A DNA stretch of 64,000 bases. It comes from Chloroflexota bacterium (GTDB lineage Bacteria; Chloroflexota; Chloroflexia; Chloroheliales; Chloroheliaceae). Every line of letters begins with the position of its first letter. The stretch's first letter is position 1. The translations under genes were made by a program, and so were the position numbers. This document shows positions 25,584 to 34,778 of the stretch, piece by piece. Location: the NCBI GenBank assembly GCA_028287745.1, contig JAQBPB010000021.1, forward strand, positions 1 to 64,000, read 5' to 3'. Below the pieces are notes generated by a model that was not told the origin of the DNA, made no database searches, and saw only the letters and a list, made by a program, of their open reading frames with translations.

Positions 25584-27173
25584 ATGAACCTGTTCGATTA
25601 CCGCCGCAAGAAAGATTTACAGGGACGGACCACCGAATTTTCGCGGTCCGCCCCGCCTCCAGGACCGGGCGAAATCCGCCCCGGCCCATCCACCGTGCGT
25701 CCCGACCTGAGCAGCCAGCCGACTACCCGGTCGCGTTCTTTACCTTTTCCCCATAAACACGTCCGAAGCCGCACGCCCGATAAATGGGTCTATAATACGC
25801 CACTCGATAACTACCGGCGCAAAACCGAAGCCGAACGGCAGGTTGTAAACCCGGCCCAGGTGTCCGAACAGCAGCAAAACTGGCGCAAGCTGATGCCGGA
25901 CTGGTTTACCGATGAAATTATCCGAGATGTCCGGCGGCGTCACCCGATTCATATCCTGTATATCGGGAAACCGGCCTGGCTCATGCTGCCGCTAATCCTG
26001 ATTCTAGGCGTAGTTTCTTTGTTTGTGCCTTTTTTGTGGATTGTTGTCACGCCGCTGCTGCTGATAAATGTAGCTTTGTGGGGCTGGTATATTAACGACT
26101 GGAGCAACGATCACCTGATAATCACCGACCGGCGCTTCATCCAGCTTGAGAATGTGACCCTCTTTAACAAGGCCAAAATCGAAATTCCGCTGGACAAGAT
26201 TACCGAAGTTAAAATCGAAACCGGGCGCGGCGCAATTGAATACTTTTTCCGGATTGGTACGGTAACCGTCACCAGCACCGGGCGCAGCCAGATTACCTTC
26301 AAACACGTCCATGACCCCGAAAGCGTCCGGATGGAGTGGGATAAACTGCGTAAAGCCTACTTTATGTTCCGCAACGATTTCCGCAAAGAGCGAATGCGCA
26401 ATTACCTGGAGAACCGCATCTGGGGCGCGAAGCTGGTTAACTGGAACGAGGAAGAAGAAGCACGCGAAATAGATGTAATCGAAAATCCCAACTGGCTCCA
26501 GCGAACTTTCCCAACCGGCCCTATCCGGGACCGCCGCAAGAAACAGATTACCTGGTATACCCATCCCTGGGTACTTTTCAAACGGGTCAGCCCGCTGGTC
26601 CTCTTACTACTGCTCCTGGTATTATTTGGCATTTTCGGCTTGCCTTTCATCTACCGCCTGGACAATTCGCTGGTCAGCCTGTTCAGCTCGATTGGTTTCG
26701 TAATGGCCTTTATCGGTATCTGTGTAACCATCTGGTACAAGTATGAGAACTGGCACAACGACCGCTATGTTATCGGAGAGGAAAAAGTCTTCGATATTGA
26801 AAAATTGCCTTTTGGCTTCGATGAAACGGTCGGCGTAGTCGATATTCGAAACGTCCAGGATATTCAATTTGAAAAACTCGGCATCATCGCCAACCTGCTG
26901 GACTTTGGTTCGGTAAAAATCACCACGGTCGGCGGCCCGGCGATAACTTTCGAACGAGTGCCTAAACCGGAGCTTATCGAGGATGAAGTTTCAAGGCGTA
27001 AGGAAATTTTGAAGTTTTTTGATGAAGAGCGCCAGGACCGGCTTTATGCCGATTTCTTCGCCTCTTACCGGGACGTTTTAATAAACCCGCCCGCTGTAGA
27101 AAACCTGGAAGACAATAGCGGCCCGGATTTTTACCCTGATGGCCGGGACGGTGGTCCCCGGTACCGGGCATAA
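25584..27173 (+). CDS. Membrane protein with two bacterial PH (bPH2/YdbT-like) domains
   Basis: The first 110 residues are Pro/Arg-rich and probably disordered and cytoplasmic. Two units follow, each a pair of membrane helices plus a bPH2 domain: helices near residues 133-172, then NDHLIITDRRFIQLENVTLFNKAKIEIPLDKI in outline; helices near 330-390, then NDRYVIGEEKVFDIEKLPFG and VVDIRNVQDIQFEK. The duplication is as in YdbS/YdbT. Exact role is unknown. Its stop is 2 bases before the next gene's ATG, placing it at the head of the envelope cluster. Confidence 0.75.
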   Translation: MNLFDYRRKKDLQGRTTEFSRSAPPPGPGEIRPGPSTVRPDLSSQPTTRSRSLPFPHKHVRSRTPDKWVYNTPLDNYRRKTEAERQVVNPAQVSEQQQNWRKLMPDWFTDEIIRDVRRRHPIHILYIGKPAWLMLPLILILGVVSLFVPFLWIVVTPLLLINVALWGWYINDWSNDHLIITDRRFIQLENVTLFNKAKIEIPLDKITEVKIETGRGAIEYFFRIGTVTVTSTGRSQITFKHVHDPESVRMEWDKLRKAYFMFRNDFRKERMRNYLENRIWGAKLVNWNEEEEAREIDVIENPNWLQRTFPTGPIRDRRKKQITWYTHPWVLFKRVSPLVLLLLLLVLFGIFGLPFIYRLDNSLVSLFSSIGFVMAFIGICVTIWYKYENWHNDRYVIGEEKVFDIEKLPFGFDETVGVVDIRNVQDIQFEKLGIIANLLDFGSVKITTVGGPAITFERVPKPELIEDEVSRRKEILKFFDEERQDRLYADFFASYRDVLINPPAVENLEDNSGPDFYPDGRDGGPRYRA

Positions 27174-27175
27174 TT

Positions 27176-29323
27176 ATGGCATTTTACCGGACGAAAACCA
27201 GGCGAGTTGTTACTCATTTTTTCCTGGCGGGCCTTATGGCAGCCCTCCTGGTATTAAGCCTCGCCTCTCCCGCCTCTTCCTCAACCTTGCAAGCCGCCAG
27301 CGGTCCTAAAATACAGGTCAAAGCCGGTTATGACAGCTTCTATAAAATGAATAGCTGGCTGCCGGTCCAGGTAAATTTAAGCCTGCCCGAAGGCAACCCG
27401 AATTTTGACGGTTGGGTAGAAGCCTCTTTCACCAACTTTGACCCGGTCAGCCGGATTTACCGCCGGGCAGTCCAGTTAGTGCCGCCTGCCAACCGCCAGG
27501 TCTGGCTTTACCTGCCTTCCAGCGGCCGGAATATCGTGGAAGTGCAGGTCCGCCTGACCAATCAGGCTGGGACCGTAATAGAAAAATTCAACCAGCCAAT
27601 TCAGCCGCTGGACCAGTCCGAATTATTGTTGGGGGTAATAAGTGATGATAGTGGCGCCCTTTCAGGGCTAAACGGCCAGCGCCTGACCCAGCCTTATAAC
27701 AGGGGCAGCGCGCTTTACAACCCTAATTACTACTCCAGGACTCCGCAAGTCGGAAACAGACCTACCTTCCGGGTGGCGCACCTGGCACCCTCGGATTTAC
27801 CGCCGGATAGCAGCGGTTGGGATGGCCTGGACGGCCTGGCCCTGACCGACCTTTCCAGTGTTACCCTGGGCGACCAGACTATCAACCAGGCCAGCCTGGA
27901 AAATGCCGCCGCCGCCTGGCTGGCCCAGGGCCGTTTTCTACTGGCCGCCGGGGATAGCAGTTTGCGCCGGGGCGGCTTCCTGACCAATTTCTTGCCGGTG
28001 AAGGCGGCCGGACCCTCACAGAATAAAGCTTTCCCCGCCGAACTGGGCCAGTTCTTAAACGGTGCCCCGGCCCCGGCCCAGTTGTTAATTGCCGATAGTA
28101 CACCGGTCCCCGGAGCAATGGTCCAGTTAAGCCTGGATGGCAAACCGCTACTGGCTAAAAAACCTTTTGGGCTTGGTGCAACCTGGTTTACCGCCACCGA
28201 ATTGAGGACACTGCCAAATTCGGTATTGACCGGGTTGTGGTCAACCGCTTTGCGGGATTTTGAACCGCACATGTCTTACCTGTCGGGGCTAAGGCAACCA
28301 ATCGATATTTACTGGCCCTGGACCAACCAGCTAAATCCCAACACCAAAACTGCCACCCTGCCTGATATCGGGATAATCGCGCTTGTTTTAGCCATTTACA
28401 TTTTTCTGCTCGGGCCGCTGGCCTATTTCGGCCTTAAAAAGCTGGGCAAGCGAGAATTGGGCTGGATCATTGTGCCGGTGCTGGCCCTTAGTTTAACGGC
28501 CGGTTTTTATATCGTTGGTGTCGCTACCAGCGGCGAACCCCTGGTTATGAGCCGGTTCTCGGTGGTAACACTAGGTGAAACCACCCAGGGCAAACTGGCC
28601 GGTGGAGTCACCAGCCTGGGCACCCTGTATTCCAGCAACCGGTTAAACGTCCAATTAAATGTAAGCGACCAGGCCCAGGCTACGGTGCTAACGCAATCCC
28701 GCAATTTTCTAAACCCGCGCAATCCCAATCCCAACCTCAACCCGGCCGGGGATTTACCGGTGTTGCAACAGGGACCGGGCGGCGGTTTTGGTAAAGTCCT
28801 GATGGGCCAGGATGACCAGCGCAGTTTTGCCCTGCAAAGCCCGGTCCCAGCGGAAATCGGAGAGGGAATAATTGCCCGGTTGACCGCCCAGGGTAATGAA
28901 TTATCCGGCACAATTGAAAATCGTACCGGGACCGATTGGAGTGAGCTGAGTATCTGGAAACCGGGCAGTTTGATTTACCAGGTCCCGGCGCTTAGGGCCG
29001 GTGAAAAACTTACTTTAACCAAAAATTTAGCTATCGCCACCGGTACCGATAATTTAATATTTGCCCTGTCCGGTATGGAAGATCCCGGAAATGGGGCCGG
29101 TGGCTTTACCCAGCTTTACAACCCCCGGGTTTACCAGTCGCAAAAGGCCGCCGCCATCGCTACCCTTATCGGGGTCCAGGGCGAAGTTTTGGCAAAAGAC
29201 TCGAACCGGGCCTATTTAATCGGCTGGAAACAGGCTTCTTTTAATTTCCCGCTCCAGTTACAAAATCAGGCGGCCAGCACCACCGATTTAACCCTGCTTT
29301 TTGAAGCGATAGTCTTACCTTAG
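27176..29323 (+). CDS. Large exported membrane protein of unknown function
   Basis: A 715-residue protein. An N-terminal signal sequence (VVTHFFLAGLMAALLVLSLASPASS) precedes an extracytoplasmic part of about 370 residues, beta-rich at first (SWLPVQVNLSLPEGNPNFDGWVEA in outline). Two membrane helices lie at about 398-450 (IGIIALVLAIYIFLLGPLAYFGLKK, IVPVLALSLTAGFYIVGV in outline), and a second extracytoplasmic domain of 260 residues follows. The middle 'LaiYifllGPl.Y..lkklgkRel.W' block recurs in uncharacterised proteins encoded beside ABC-2 transporters and MoxR systems. It begins 2 bases after the bPH2 gene and precedes the ABC ATPase by 32 bases. Confidence 0.7.
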   Translation: MAFYRTKTRRVVTHFFLAGLMAALLVLSLASPASSSTLQAASGPKIQVKAGYDSFYKMNSWLPVQVNLSLPEGNPNFDGWVEASFTNFDPVSRIYRRAVQLVPPANRQVWLYLPSSGRNIVEVQVRLTNQAGTVIEKFNQPIQPLDQSELLLGVISDDSGALSGLNGQRLTQPYNRGSALYNPNYYSRTPQVGNRPTFRVAHLAPSDLPPDSSGWDGLDGLALTDLSSVTLGDQTINQASLENAAAAWLAQGRFLLAAGDSSLRRGGFLTNFLPVKAAGPSQNKAFPAELGQFLNGAPAPAQLLIADSTPVPGAMVQLSLDGKPLLAKKPFGLGATWFTATELRTLPNSVLTGLWSTALRDFEPHMSYLSGLRQPIDIYWPWTNQLNPNTKTATLPDIGIIALVLAIYIFLLGPLAYFGLKKLGKRELGWIIVPVLALSLTAGFYIVGVATSGEPLVMSRFSVVTLGETTQGKLAGGVTSLGTLYSSNRLNVQLNVSDQAQATVLTQSRNFLNPRNPNPNLNPAGDLPVLQQGPGGGFGKVLMGQDDQRSFALQSPVPAEIGEGIIARLTAQGNELSGTIENRTGTDWSELSIWKPGSLIYQVPALRAGEKLTLTKNLAIATGTDNLIFALSGMEDPGNGAGGFTQLYNPRVYQSQKAAAIATLIGVQGEVLAKDSNRAYLIGWKQASFNFPLQLQNQAASTTDLTLLFEAIVLP

Positions 29324-29355
29324 TTAATTTCAAAGCTAATTATTTCAAAGCTAAA

Positions 29356-30381
29356 ATGGAAACTTTAGAGCAACCCTCGGATAGCCTGGAAACCCGCATA
29401 CTGACCGTAGAAACCCGGCACTTATCGAAAAGTTACGGCCAGTTTCAGGCGGTCCAGGACATCAGCCTGGAAATTGAGCCGGGCGCCATCTATGGCTTTA
29501 TCGGGCCGAACGGCGCGGGTAAAACTACGACCATGCGTATCCTGGCAACCCTGCTGGAACCGAGCCAGGGAGAAGCCTGGGTCTGCGGCCTGAACATTAA
29601 TGACCGGCGGGTAGATAACCTGGTGGCGCTGCGGGCCTGTATCGGTTACATGCCGGATTTTATCGGCATTTACGATAAAATGACCTGCTATGAATACCTG
29701 GAATTTTTCGCGGCGGCCTACTATATCGACTCAAAACGCCGCACCGGCCTGATAAAAGATCTGCTGCAACTGGTTGATCTCACCGACAAAAAGGATACCT
29801 ATATCGAGGGGCTTTCACGCGGCATGACCCAGCGTTTGGCCCTGGCCCGTACCCTTATTCACGACCCTAAACTCTTAATCCTGGACGAACCGGCCAGCGG
29901 CCTTGACCCCCGGTCCAGGGTCGAACTGCGCGAACTGCTTAAAGAGTTAAGCCGCATGGGCAAAACAATAATAATTTCCTCGCATATCCTGACCGAGCTC
30001 ACTGAAATGTGTTCGCACGTAGGCATTATCGAGCGGGGCGCGTTATTGACTTCCGGTAAGGTTAGCGAAATCCTGGGAAAACTTAACCGGCATTTGCGGG
30101 TGATAAAACTATTGGTCCGGCCGGTAAAGCCGGAAAAGGTCAGCCTGCTTCAGACGATTCTTTCAAGCGGGCCGGGAGTTAAAGCCGCCCGGCCCCTGGA
30201 AAATAACGACCAGGCCCCCAATCAGAGCGAATGGGAATTACTGGTCGAAGGCAACGAAACCGAGTTGCAAGCGTTATTGCGCTACCTGGTGGAGAAGAAT
30301 ATTCCGCTCTTTAGCTTTTCCGAACAGCCTACTAACCTTGAAGAAATATTCCTGCAAGTCACCAGGGGATATGTATCATAA
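29356..30381 (+). CDS. ABC transporter ATP-binding protein (ABC-2 / GldA-like)
   Basis: A complete ABC ATPase: Walker A GPNGAGKTT near residue 51, signature LSRGMTQRLALAR near 153, Walker B LLILDEPASGLDP near 173, and the H-loop SSHILTELT. The C-terminal 100 residues form the regulatory extension typical of ABC-2 exporters (VSLLQTILSSGPGVK, LEEIFLQVTRGY). It works with the permease encoded 146 bases downstream, both within the envelope cluster. The exported substrate is unknown. Confidence 0.88.
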   Translation: METLEQPSDSLETRILTVETRHLSKSYGQFQAVQDISLEIEPGAIYGFIGPNGAGKTTTMRILATLLEPSQGEAWVCGLNINDRRVDNLVALRACIGYMPDFIGIYDKMTCYEYLEFFAAAYYIDSKRRTGLIKDLLQLVDLTDKKDTYIEGLSRGMTQRLALARTLIHDPKLLILDEPASGLDPRSRVELRELLKELSRMGKTIIISSHILTELTEMCSHVGIIERGALLTSGKVSEILGKLNRHLRVIKLLVRPVKPEKVSLLQTILSSGPGVKAARPLENNDQAPNQSEWELLVEGNETELQALLRYLVEKNIPLFSFSEQPTNLEEIFLQVTRGYVS

Positions 30382-30527
30382 ATCGCCCAATTGTTAGAAG
30401 AGTGTTAAATCTGCTTTTCTCTATTGCTAAAAAGGTTTCAGACGGGTTAAAATAAAGCTCAATCCTTGCCTGGTGGAAGGTTTGTTCTATTTATCGCCAA
30501 AATCTCCCGCAAACAGGAAGTAGTTTT

Positions 30528-31589
30528 ATGGCCGGGAATATTTTGCCGCAAAGAGAGCCTGGGTCTCGCCTGGAAATCCTGCCGCGCTTAATCAGCGGTG
30601 GCTGGCAATCTTTGCGCTATAACCCCATTATCATAAAAGAGTTGCGCTACCGCATGCGAAGCTGGCATGGGCTAGTTGACCTTGCTACTTTTAGCCTGCT
30701 GCTGAGTATCTTTGGCCTGATAATGTATAACTTCTACCAGAGCAGCAACCGCTTATACTACCTGGGCAACAACGCTTATAATGTTTACGCCACCGGCAAC
30801 CAACCTCCCCGCAGCCAGGAACTTGGCTCTAATTACTTTATCGCTATTGTCGTTGCCCAGCTATTCCTGGCCTGTATCCTGGCACCCAGCTTTAGCGCGC
30901 CGACTATCGCCGGAGAAAAAGAACGCCAGACCTATGATGTACTGCTGGTAACGCTTTTGCGGCCCCGCGATATTATTATCGGTAAACTTTTTTCTTCGCT
31001 GGCTTACCTGATGCTGGTCACTATCGCCGGGATACCGGTCGCCAGTGTCGCCTTTTTGATGGGCGGCCTCGAGCCGGACCAACTGGTAGCCGCGATAGTG
31101 GTAATGCTGGTCACCGGTTTAGTGCTTGGCTCAATTGGAATTTACTGGTCAAGCGCGATGCTGCGGAGTACCGCGGCCAGCCGCAACGCTTTCATCAATA
31201 TACTGGTCCTTTACTTTGTGTTGCCGCTCTTGCTGGTTTACGGCCTCAATATACTTTTTCAACCTTATGGCGTCTTTGAACTGTCGGTCTACGCGGAAAA
31301 CGACCTTAAAGATACCCTTATGTGGATATCATCAATCAATCCCATGTATGCCATCGTAGATACCAACGAAATATTAAAAAACCGGGCGGGCAGCAATATT
31401 ATCTTTTTCGGCAATACTCCCGGTGAATTTCTCTTTACACCCGCCAGCCGGTTTTTGTTTATTTCCAGCGGAATAATTATTATCTATTTGTGGCAGGCCA
31501 TCCGGCGAGTTACCCCGTTGCGGATGGAAAGCCAAAAAGGGCCTGAAGCGGTTAAGAATAAAGCCGGAACCAGCCAACCGCTTGGCTAA
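30528..31589 (+). CDS. ABC-2 type transporter permease
   Basis: A 353-residue permease with about six membrane helices. PTIAGEKERQTYDVLLVTLLRPRDIIIGKL in outline is the conserved cytoplasmic coupling block of ABC-2 permeases, following the helix that contains AQLFLACILAPSFSAP. It pairs with the ATPase just upstream. RBS: AACAGGAAG before the ATG. It precedes the coiled-coil membrane protein by 35 bases. Confidence 0.85.
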   Translation: MAGNILPQREPGSRLEILPRLISGGWQSLRYNPIIIKELRYRMRSWHGLVDLATFSLLLSIFGLIMYNFYQSSNRLYYLGNNAYNVYATGNQPPRSQELGSNYFIAIVVAQLFLACILAPSFSAPTIAGEKERQTYDVLLVTLLRPRDIIIGKLFSSLAYLMLVTIAGIPVASVAFLMGGLEPDQLVAAIVVMLVTGLVLGSIGIYWSSAMLRSTAASRNAFINILVLYFVLPLLLVYGLNILFQPYGVFELSVYAENDLKDTLMWISSINPMYAIVDTNEILKNRAGSNIIFFGNTPGEFLFTPASRFLFISSGIIIIYLWQAIRRVTPLRMESQKGPEAVKNKAGTSQPLG

Positions 31590-31624
31590 TCACTTTTCCA
31601 GAATAGCTAAACAAGGTAAAAGTT

Positions 31625-33589
31625 ATGCAAGTATTAGAAAAACCTGAATCGCCCAGGGCTCCCGGACCTACCCAGGACATCAGTAAGGCCGAATACCAGA
31701 AATTGGTCCGTTACCTTAAAAAGGTTGAACGGCGTTTGCGCGTCCGGCAGGCGGTCCGGCTTTTGCCTTATGCGATTCTGGCGGGCGGTCTGGTCGGGCT
31801 GGCGCTGGCCGTTTACAGCCGCCTGACCCCTTCTTTTACTATCGAACAGGTAACTTTGATTGCTTTACCGGTCTTAGCTATCAGTATACTGGGCGTTTTG
31901 GTCTACGCTTTTTTCCGGCCGCGCAAGTTGCTCGATACCGCCCGTCAGGCCGACCTGGCCCTTGGCTTAAAAGAACGCCTCAGCACCGCGATTGAAGGCT
32001 ATTCCAACCCTGATAAATTCGGCTACGGCCTGATGGGCAACCACCAATTCAGCGATGCCACCCGCGTTATCCAGGCGCCGGGCCGGAAAATATCCAGGGC
32101 TCTACCCATGCAAATTCCGCGCAGAGAAGGCCTTGCCTCGCTGGCAATTATCCCTTTATTGGTGCTGGCCCTGGTGCTGCCCAATCCCTTTAGCGACATA
32201 GTTAAAGAAAACCAGGCGACCAAAGTTAAGATCGAGGAGGAAGCTCAAAAAATTGAGCAGCTAAAGCAGCAGATAGAAAAACAAAACCCGGAAGCGGCTA
32301 AAAACGATCCTAAGACCCAGGAACTTTTGAAGCAACTGGAACAGGTCGAAAAAGATTTGCTGGATAAGAGCAATAACAAGGACGAAGCCCTGGCGGCCCT
32401 TCAAAAAGCCCAGCAAGAACTCCAAAACATGGCTGACCCCAATAAAAGCACCGCCGAAAAAGCCGCCCTTGAGTCACTGACCCGCAGCTTTAACAGCGCC
32501 GATGTAACCAAACCGACCGGCCAGGCCCTCCAGCAGAATTCGACCGATCGCTTTGAAAATGCCGCCCAGGAATTGGAAAAACTGGCTAAGAACGACGCCC
32601 TGGAACAGCTCAAGAAAGACAGTGCCCAGGCCTCCCAACTGTCCGATAAACTTGCTAAAGATGCCGAAAACTTTAAGAATACTAACCCGGCTATGGCCGA
32701 AAAACTCCAAAACTTGTCCAGCGCACTTAACCCAAATAACTTGCAGCAGGACACTAAAGGAGCCCAGAAAGCCTTAAACGACCTGGCCCAGGAGCTGCGC
32801 AATAGCGGTAAAGAACAGCAAATCAACCAGCAAATGCAACAGGCCCAGGCCCAGTTGCAAAAGAGCGAACAGTCGATTAACCAGGTAGCTCAAAAGGGCA
32901 CCGAGAGCCAGAACAGTAAACAGGCTGACAGCCAGAATTCGCAAAACGGCGATCAGTCCCAGGTTGACCAAAACGGCAACCCTCAAAATTCGGCCGGCCA
33001 GCAAAACCAGCCAGGCGACCAGAGCCAGCAAGGCCAACCCGGCCAGGAACAGGGGCAGCAGGGACAGCCGGGTCAGCAGCAGCCCGGTCAGGGACAGCAG
33101 GGTCAGCCGGGTCAGCAGCAGCCCGGTCAGGGACAGCAGGGTCAGGGACAGGGGCAGCAGCCCGGTCAGGGCCAAAGTCCCCAGGGGCAGCAACCCGGCC
33201 AAAATCAGGGCCAGGGTAGCCAACCGGGTCAGGGTCAGGACCCGGGCCAGGGCAACCAGGCGGACCAATCCGGCCAACCGGGTGAGGGCAACAGTCAGAA
33301 CGGTAGTAAAGCGGGCAAGGGTAGCAGTGATAATATGTATGCCAACCCGACTATACGCCGGGACAACGGCACCCAGACCAATGTCAGCGGTAAAGACGGC
33401 CAGGGCCCAACCAACAACCAGACAGTTAACGGTGGGAATCCCAGCGGAAATGCCAGCATACCCTACACCGATGTGCTGGACTCATATCAGCAGCAAGCCG
33501 CTCAACAGCTGGATAAAAACTATATTCCCATTACACTTAAAGACCAGATAAAGCAGTACTTTGAGGACCTCAACAAAAAGAGTAAGTAA
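31625..33589 (+). CDS. DUF4175-like membrane protein with coiled coil and Gln/Gly/Pro-rich repeats
   Basis: Three membrane helices lie in the first 200 residues (QAVRLLPYAILAGGLVGLALAV, VTLIALPVLAISILGVLVY and LASLAIIPLLVLALVLP in outline). About 220 residues of charged coiled coil follow (KIEEEAQKIEQLKQQIEKQ and similar), then a Gln/Gly/Pro-rich stretch of about 140 residues with repeats of QPGQQQPGQGQQG. A folded C-terminal tail ends in DVLDSYQQQAAQQLDKNYIP. The layout resembles the DUF4175 proteins encoded beside MoxR and ABC-2 genes. It is probably anchored with the coiled coil outside, but topology is inferred. AAGGT precedes the ATG. Confidence 0.7.
   Translation: MQVLEKPESPRAPGPTQDISKAEYQKLVRYLKKVERRLRVRQAVRLLPYAILAGGLVGLALAVYSRLTPSFTIEQVTLIALPVLAISILGVLVYAFFRPRKLLDTARQADLALGLKERLSTAIEGYSNPDKFGYGLMGNHQFSDATRVIQAPGRKISRALPMQIPRREGLASLAIIPLLVLALVLPNPFSDIVKENQATKVKIEEEAQKIEQLKQQIEKQNPEAAKNDPKTQELLKQLEQVEKDLLDKSNNKDEALAALQKAQQELQNMADPNKSTAEKAALESLTRSFNSADVTKPTGQALQQNSTDRFENAAQELEKLAKNDALEQLKKDSAQASQLSDKLAKDAENFKNTNPAMAEKLQNLSSALNPNNLQQDTKGAQKALNDLAQELRNSGKEQQINQQMQQAQAQLQKSEQSINQVAQKGTESQNSKQADSQNSQNGDQSQVDQNGNPQNSAGQQNQPGDQSQQGQPGQEQGQQGQPGQQQPGQGQQGQPGQQQPGQGQQGQGQGQQPGQGQSPQGQQPGQNQGQGSQPGQGQDPGQGNQADQSGQPGEGNSQNGSKAGKGSSDNMYANPTIRRDNGTQTNVSGKDGQGPTNNQTVNGGNPSGNASIPYTDVLDSYQQQAAQQLDKNYIPITLKDQIKQYFEDLNKKSK
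33065..33142 (+). repeat. Two tandem 39-bp units inside the Gln/Gly-rich region
   Basis: The codons for QPGQQQPGQGQQG are perfectly repeated at 33065-33103 and 33104-33142, with looser copies on both sides (33010-33260). Such perfect coding repeats can slip and change length between strains. Confidence 0.8.
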
Positions 33590-33771
33590 TTAAGAATATC
33601 GTTGCTCATAGAACGTTAAACGTCGGACGGGTAAACCCCTGACAGATAATGAATTTTTGCGGGTAAAGTGGGGAAGTCCTTCTTTTAACCTGATTTATCT
33701 ATTATGGTTATCGTTCTACGTTCTACATTTAATGATAAAAATAAACGACAATTCTAAAGAAAGAGAAGCTA

Positions 33772-34776
33772 ATGACTACTGCCGCCGCCCCACTAACCAT
33801 TACGCCGGACCAATTCCGCGAGTTAACCACCCGGATTGAAGAAGAAGTAGGCAAAGTGATTGTAGGCCAGCACGATGTAATGCGGAATATTCTTATCAGC
33901 ATTATCGCGGGCGGTCACGTGTTGTTGGAAGGCGTACCGGGCCTGGGTAAAACCGCCATGGTACGGACTCTCGGGCAGGTCCTGGACCTGCACTTTAGCC
34001 GGATTCAATTCACACCGGACCTGATGCCAGCCGATATTGTGGGCACCAACATTTTGCTGGATGACCCCCAGGGCGGGCGGCAATTCCGCTTCCAGCCCGG
34101 CCCGGTCTTTACTAACCTGCTGCTGGCCGATGAAATTAACCGGGCGACCCCCAAGACGCAATCGGCGCTATTGGAAGCCATGCAAGAAAAAACGGTGACC
34201 GTTTCGAACCGCAGCTACCGGGTGGAACGGCCCTTCTTCGTACTGGCAACCCAGAACCCGATTGATATGGAAGGTACGTACCCGCTGCCGGAAGCCCAGC
34301 TCGACCGCTTTTTCTTTAAGCTGCATGTCCGCTTTCCACAAGAAGATGACCTGATGCAAATCCTGACCCGGACGACCGCCGGGGACCAGGCGGCTCTAAA
34401 TAAAATGGCCGACGGGAAAATTATAGCCGCCATGGGCGACCTGGCCCGTGAAGTACCGGCTGCGACCCATGTCACCAATTATATTGCCCGGCTCATCCTG
34501 GCGACCCACCCCGATAATGCCGGGGCACCGCCTATTACCCGCCAGTACGTCCGGTTCGGAGCCAGCCCGCGCGGTGCCCAGGCGCTCATGTTAGCCGCTA
34601 AAATCGTGGCGATGATGGAAGGCCGCTATAACGTGGCCTTTGACGACATCAAGGCGGTTGCTTTGCCCGCTTTGCGACACCGCCTGATTTTGAATTTCGA
34701 AGGTGAGGCCGAAGGAATTCAGTCGGATACGGTTATTGAAGAAATTTTAAAAAGTGTTCCTATGGATAAAAAGTAG
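33772..34776 (+). CDS. MoxR family AAA+ ATPase
   Basis: A cytoplasmic AAA_3 ATPase of 334 residues, thought to act as a chaperone that activates or assembles partner VWA proteins. Walker A GVPGLGKT lies near residue 55, Walker B LLADEINRATPKTQSALLEAM near 122, sensor LATQNPIDMEGTYPLPEAQLDRF in outline, and the lid domain ends with ALRHRLILNFE. It is followed by the S41 protease, DUF58 and BatA-like genes, the classical MoxR neighbourhood. The downstream gene starts 2 bases after its stop. Confidence 0.92.
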   Translation: MTTAAAPLTITPDQFRELTTRIEEEVGKVIVGQHDVMRNILISIIAGGHVLLEGVPGLGKTAMVRTLGQVLDLHFSRIQFTPDLMPADIVGTNILLDDPQGGRQFRFQPGPVFTNLLLADEINRATPKTQSALLEAMQEKTVTVSNRSYRVERPFFVLATQNPIDMEGTYPLPEAQLDRFFFKLHVRFPQEDDLMQILTRTTAGDQAALNKMADGKIIAAMGDLAREVPAATHVTNYIARLILATHPDNAGAPPITRQYVRFGASPRGAQALMLAAKIVAMMEGRYNVAFDDIKAVALPALRHRLILNFEGEAEGIQSDTVIEEILKSVPMDKK

Positions 34777-34778
34777 AC

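Noticed and set aside
32774..33277. 167-codon minus-strand ORF in the Gln/Gly repeat region
   Set aside because: It is the reverse reading of the QPG repeats; its Leu/Ala/Thr composition is a by-product of that bias.
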